Below are positions 24,009 to 25,475 of a DNA stretch of 25,475 nt, piece after piece; position 1 is the stretch's first letter; each line of letters opens with the position of its first letter. The notes beneath the pieces are model-generated. The model was given only the letters and a program-made list of their open reading frames with translations. It ran no database searches and was not told the DNA's origin. The DNA lies in assembly GCA_046262495.1 (NCBI GenBank), contig JBHEMR010000073.1, positions 1-25,475 on the forward strand, written 5' to 3'. The translations under genes and the position numbers were made by a program. Source of the stretch: GCA-003244245 sp046262495. GTDB taxonomy: Bacteria; Actinomycetota; Actinomycetes; Mycobacteriales; Pseudonocardiaceae.

Positions 24009-25147
24009 TTCCGGCCCGCGACCGGGCCGATCTCCCCGGCCGCGAAGAACCCGGCAACACCCGTGGTATCGAGGCCGGCACGCACTGCCAGCACGTCGTG
24101 ATCAGCGCTGGGGAACATGGTCCGGCCACGTCCGTTGCAGGAGAACAACAGTGCACCGCCCACCGGACCGGCCTCCGCGCGGAATCGGGTGAACAGTTCT
24201 TTAAGGTCCTCGTCGGCGGCGGAGGCGTCACGCACCTGGAAGCGGACGGTCCGACCCACGTCCACGACGTCTCCGATGGCGATCGCTCCCCGGCGCGGGT
24301 CGGCACCCACGACGCCGCGGATCAGGAAATCGCCTCGCTCGTGCTGCTCGGCGTACTCATCCATCGCGAGGCCGATCTGCAAGCCGCGCACAGCGGCTGG
24401 CCGATCCTCAGCTGGGAGTCCGCCGACGATCTGCTCGAGCTTGGCCAAGGCTGGCATGCCGGCCAGCTCCAGCAGCACGTTGCCCTCGGCCTTGGTGACG
24501 ATCATCGGGGGTCCGAAGGGGCGACAGCCCTGGCTTACCACCATGCGGGCCGCAAGGGGGCCGCCAAGCACCACTCCTACCGCGCCGGCCGGCACGCTGT
24601 GCCCGTCGAGGAACAGCCGTGCAGATTCCCCACCGCGCGGACCGCTGGCGACACCACCGATCAATGGCAGACCATTGAGGTCGTCGTGGGAACGCTGCAC
24701 GAAATCCGCGACGGGGAAGGTGAAGGGATCGGCGAGCAGCACCGCAACGGCGTCGTCGTCGCGCCGGTCTGGCATCCCGGTGACAGCCGCACCGTCAAGG
24801 GTGCGCACCAGCTCCAGGTGCAGCGGAGTGCACCTGACCCCCGGCAGACATGCCGCGAACGCACTCACCGCGGGTCCGCCTTCGACCCCCCGACCGGCGC
24901 CGATCACACCACCCGCGCTACTACCCAGGGTCGTGCGGGCCCCGGCCAACGCCATGGCGCGGGTCCCCGCCAACTCGACCATCGCCGGATCGTCACCGCA
25001 GACGAAGACGCACAACAAATCAGGGCGCTGCCCATGCAGCGGAGCCAGCGCCTGCGTGACGGCAGACTCCGCCGCCGCGGCTAGGTCGGGCCCGGCCGCC
25101 AAGCCGTCCCCGAAGCGAGACGTGAGCAGGTTCGGTGGGGAGGACAC
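23954..25147 (-). CDS. FIST N/C domain sensor-type protein
   Basis: Cytoplasmic protein of 397 residues with a FIST_N domain (about 1-190) and a FIST_C domain (about 200-385). FIST domains are predicted ligand (possibly amino-acid) sensing modules found alone or in signalling proteins. Typical features are TLGSSAGGVIGAGRGVEGGPAVS early, LPLIGGVASG mid-protein, and near the end ALLFSCNGRGRTMF and GVAGFFAAGEIGPVAGRNYLHGFTAS. The frame opens at GTG 25156, but GTG 25147 has GGAGG with eight bases of spacing, and the upstream GTG overlaps that ribosome site, so 25147 is preferred. No kinase or output domain is attached. The role is unknown. Confidence 0.88.
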   Translation of the reverse strand: MSSPPNLLTSRFGDGLAAGPDLAAAAESAVTQALAPLHGQRPDLLCVFVCGDDPAMVELAGTRAMALAGARTTLGSSAGGVIGAGRGVEGGPAVSAFAACLPGVRCTPLHLELVRTLDGAAVTGMPDRRDDDAVAVLLADPFTFPVADFVQRSHDDLNGLPLIGGVASGPRGGESARLFLDGHSVPAGAVGVVLGGPLAARMVVSQGCRPFGPPMIVTKAEGNVLLELAGMPALAKLEQIVGGLPAEDRPAAVRGLQIGLAMDEYAEQHERGDFLIRGVVGADPRRGAIAIGDVVDVGRTVRFQVRDASAADEDLKELFTRFRAEAGPVGGALLFSCNGRGRTMFPSADHDVLAVRAGLDTTGVAGFFAAGEIGPVAGRNYLHGFTASILVFGADDA

Positions 25148-25326
25148 CCAGGTCACCTCCGAGCTTCACGGTACTGGAGTCCCCAGTGTGCTGCAGTTAA
25201 GCGCACCGGCGAGTGCACTTCCGCCGTTCGCCGTCCGTTTAGGTGCCGTTCTGTGAACGGTCATTTCGGGCACGTCTCATGTGGCACGGCCTTCGATCCC
25301 GTGGTCACCCATCGAGAGGGCGCGAC

Positions 25327-25475
25327 GTGACCAGACGCAAGACCCGGCTCGCCGTCATCGCTGCAGCGGCGGCCGTTGCCGCCACCCTGGTTTCGGCTTT
25401 CCGGCCGCAGCGGGTGCAAAGGGTCACGACAGGCAGAGCACCGCCACCCCGATCGGGCACCTCGCCGTGATCTTC
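25327..25475 (+). pseudogene. N-terminus of a secreted phospholipase C-like phosphoesterase, apparently frameshifted (cut by window end)
   Basis: The GTG at 25327 follows GAGAGGG and opens a signal peptide (MTRRKTRLAVIAAAAAVAATLVS). In that frame the protein then turns into Arg/Pro-rich sequence and stops at 25470. Two bases over, from about 25395, the reading becomes GFPAAAGAKGHDRQSTATPI and continues GHLAVIF to the window edge with no stop. TPIxHxxVIF is, from family knowledge, the conserved start of the mature phosphoesterase/phospholipase C fold (TPIKHVVVIFQEN). Restoring one G in TTTCGGCTTT (25391-25400) joins a complete signal peptide to this start. So either a real one-base deletion or a sequencing error. 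Confidence 0.55.

Noticed and set aside
1..25475. CRISPR arrays, tRNA or rRNA genes, transposases and prophage genes
   Set aside because: None seen on reading both strands; no regularly spaced long repeats and no integrase or transposase motifs.

Overview
The window is high-GC DNA with GTG and TTG starts, tightly packed operons, an actinobacterial-type LexA box and an SapB-type lanthipeptide locus. This points to an actinomycete (Actinomycetota). A member of the Pseudonocardiales would fit, but the genus is a guess.

Layout. (1) 153-5910, minus strand: a biotin operon (bioA, bioF, bioD) with a SulP anion transporter-beta carbonic anhydrase fusion inserted between bioA and bioF. The fusion is a plausible source of the CO2/bicarbonate that BioD and biotin-dependent carboxylases consume. 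(2) 6136-13441: a compact class III lanthipeptide cluster with ramCSAB/ramR-like organisation. It has a plus-strand NarL/RamR-type regulator preceded by a short leader ORF, and on the minus strand lanKC, a 43-residue precursor peptide, and two half-size ABC exporter subunits. The precursor starts 5 bases after lanKC and has a textbook leader and a Ser-x2-Ser-x3-Cys labionin motif. (3) 13585-17145, minus: dnaE1, with a perfect LexA (SOS) box upstream. (4) 17498-18022, plus: a DUF1360 membrane protein whose 3' end overlaps the convergent terC gene (17961-19013, minus). terC is preceded by a yybP-ykoY manganese riboswitch with a readable anti-Shine-Dalgarno switch. (5) 19294-22721, plus: an unusual single polypeptide joining an extracytoplasmic S15/CocE-like hydrolase to a cytoplasmic ABC ATPase, translationally coupled to its ABC-2 permease. 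(6) 22833-24008, plus: a Tat-exported glycerophosphodiester phosphodiesterase, overlapping tail to tail with a FIST-domain sensor protein (23954-25147, minus). (7) 25327-end, plus: the signal peptide and first mature residues of a phospholipase C-like phosphoesterase, apparently broken by a one-base deletion.

The most notable elements are the unannotated small lanthipeptide precursor with its regulatory wiring (translational coupling to lanKC, a 14-bp hairpin before the exporter genes, repeated GAATCA half-sites), the manganese riboswitch, the SOS box at dnaE1, the carbonic anhydrase fusion in the biotin operon, and the trans-membrane hydrolase-ABC fusion.
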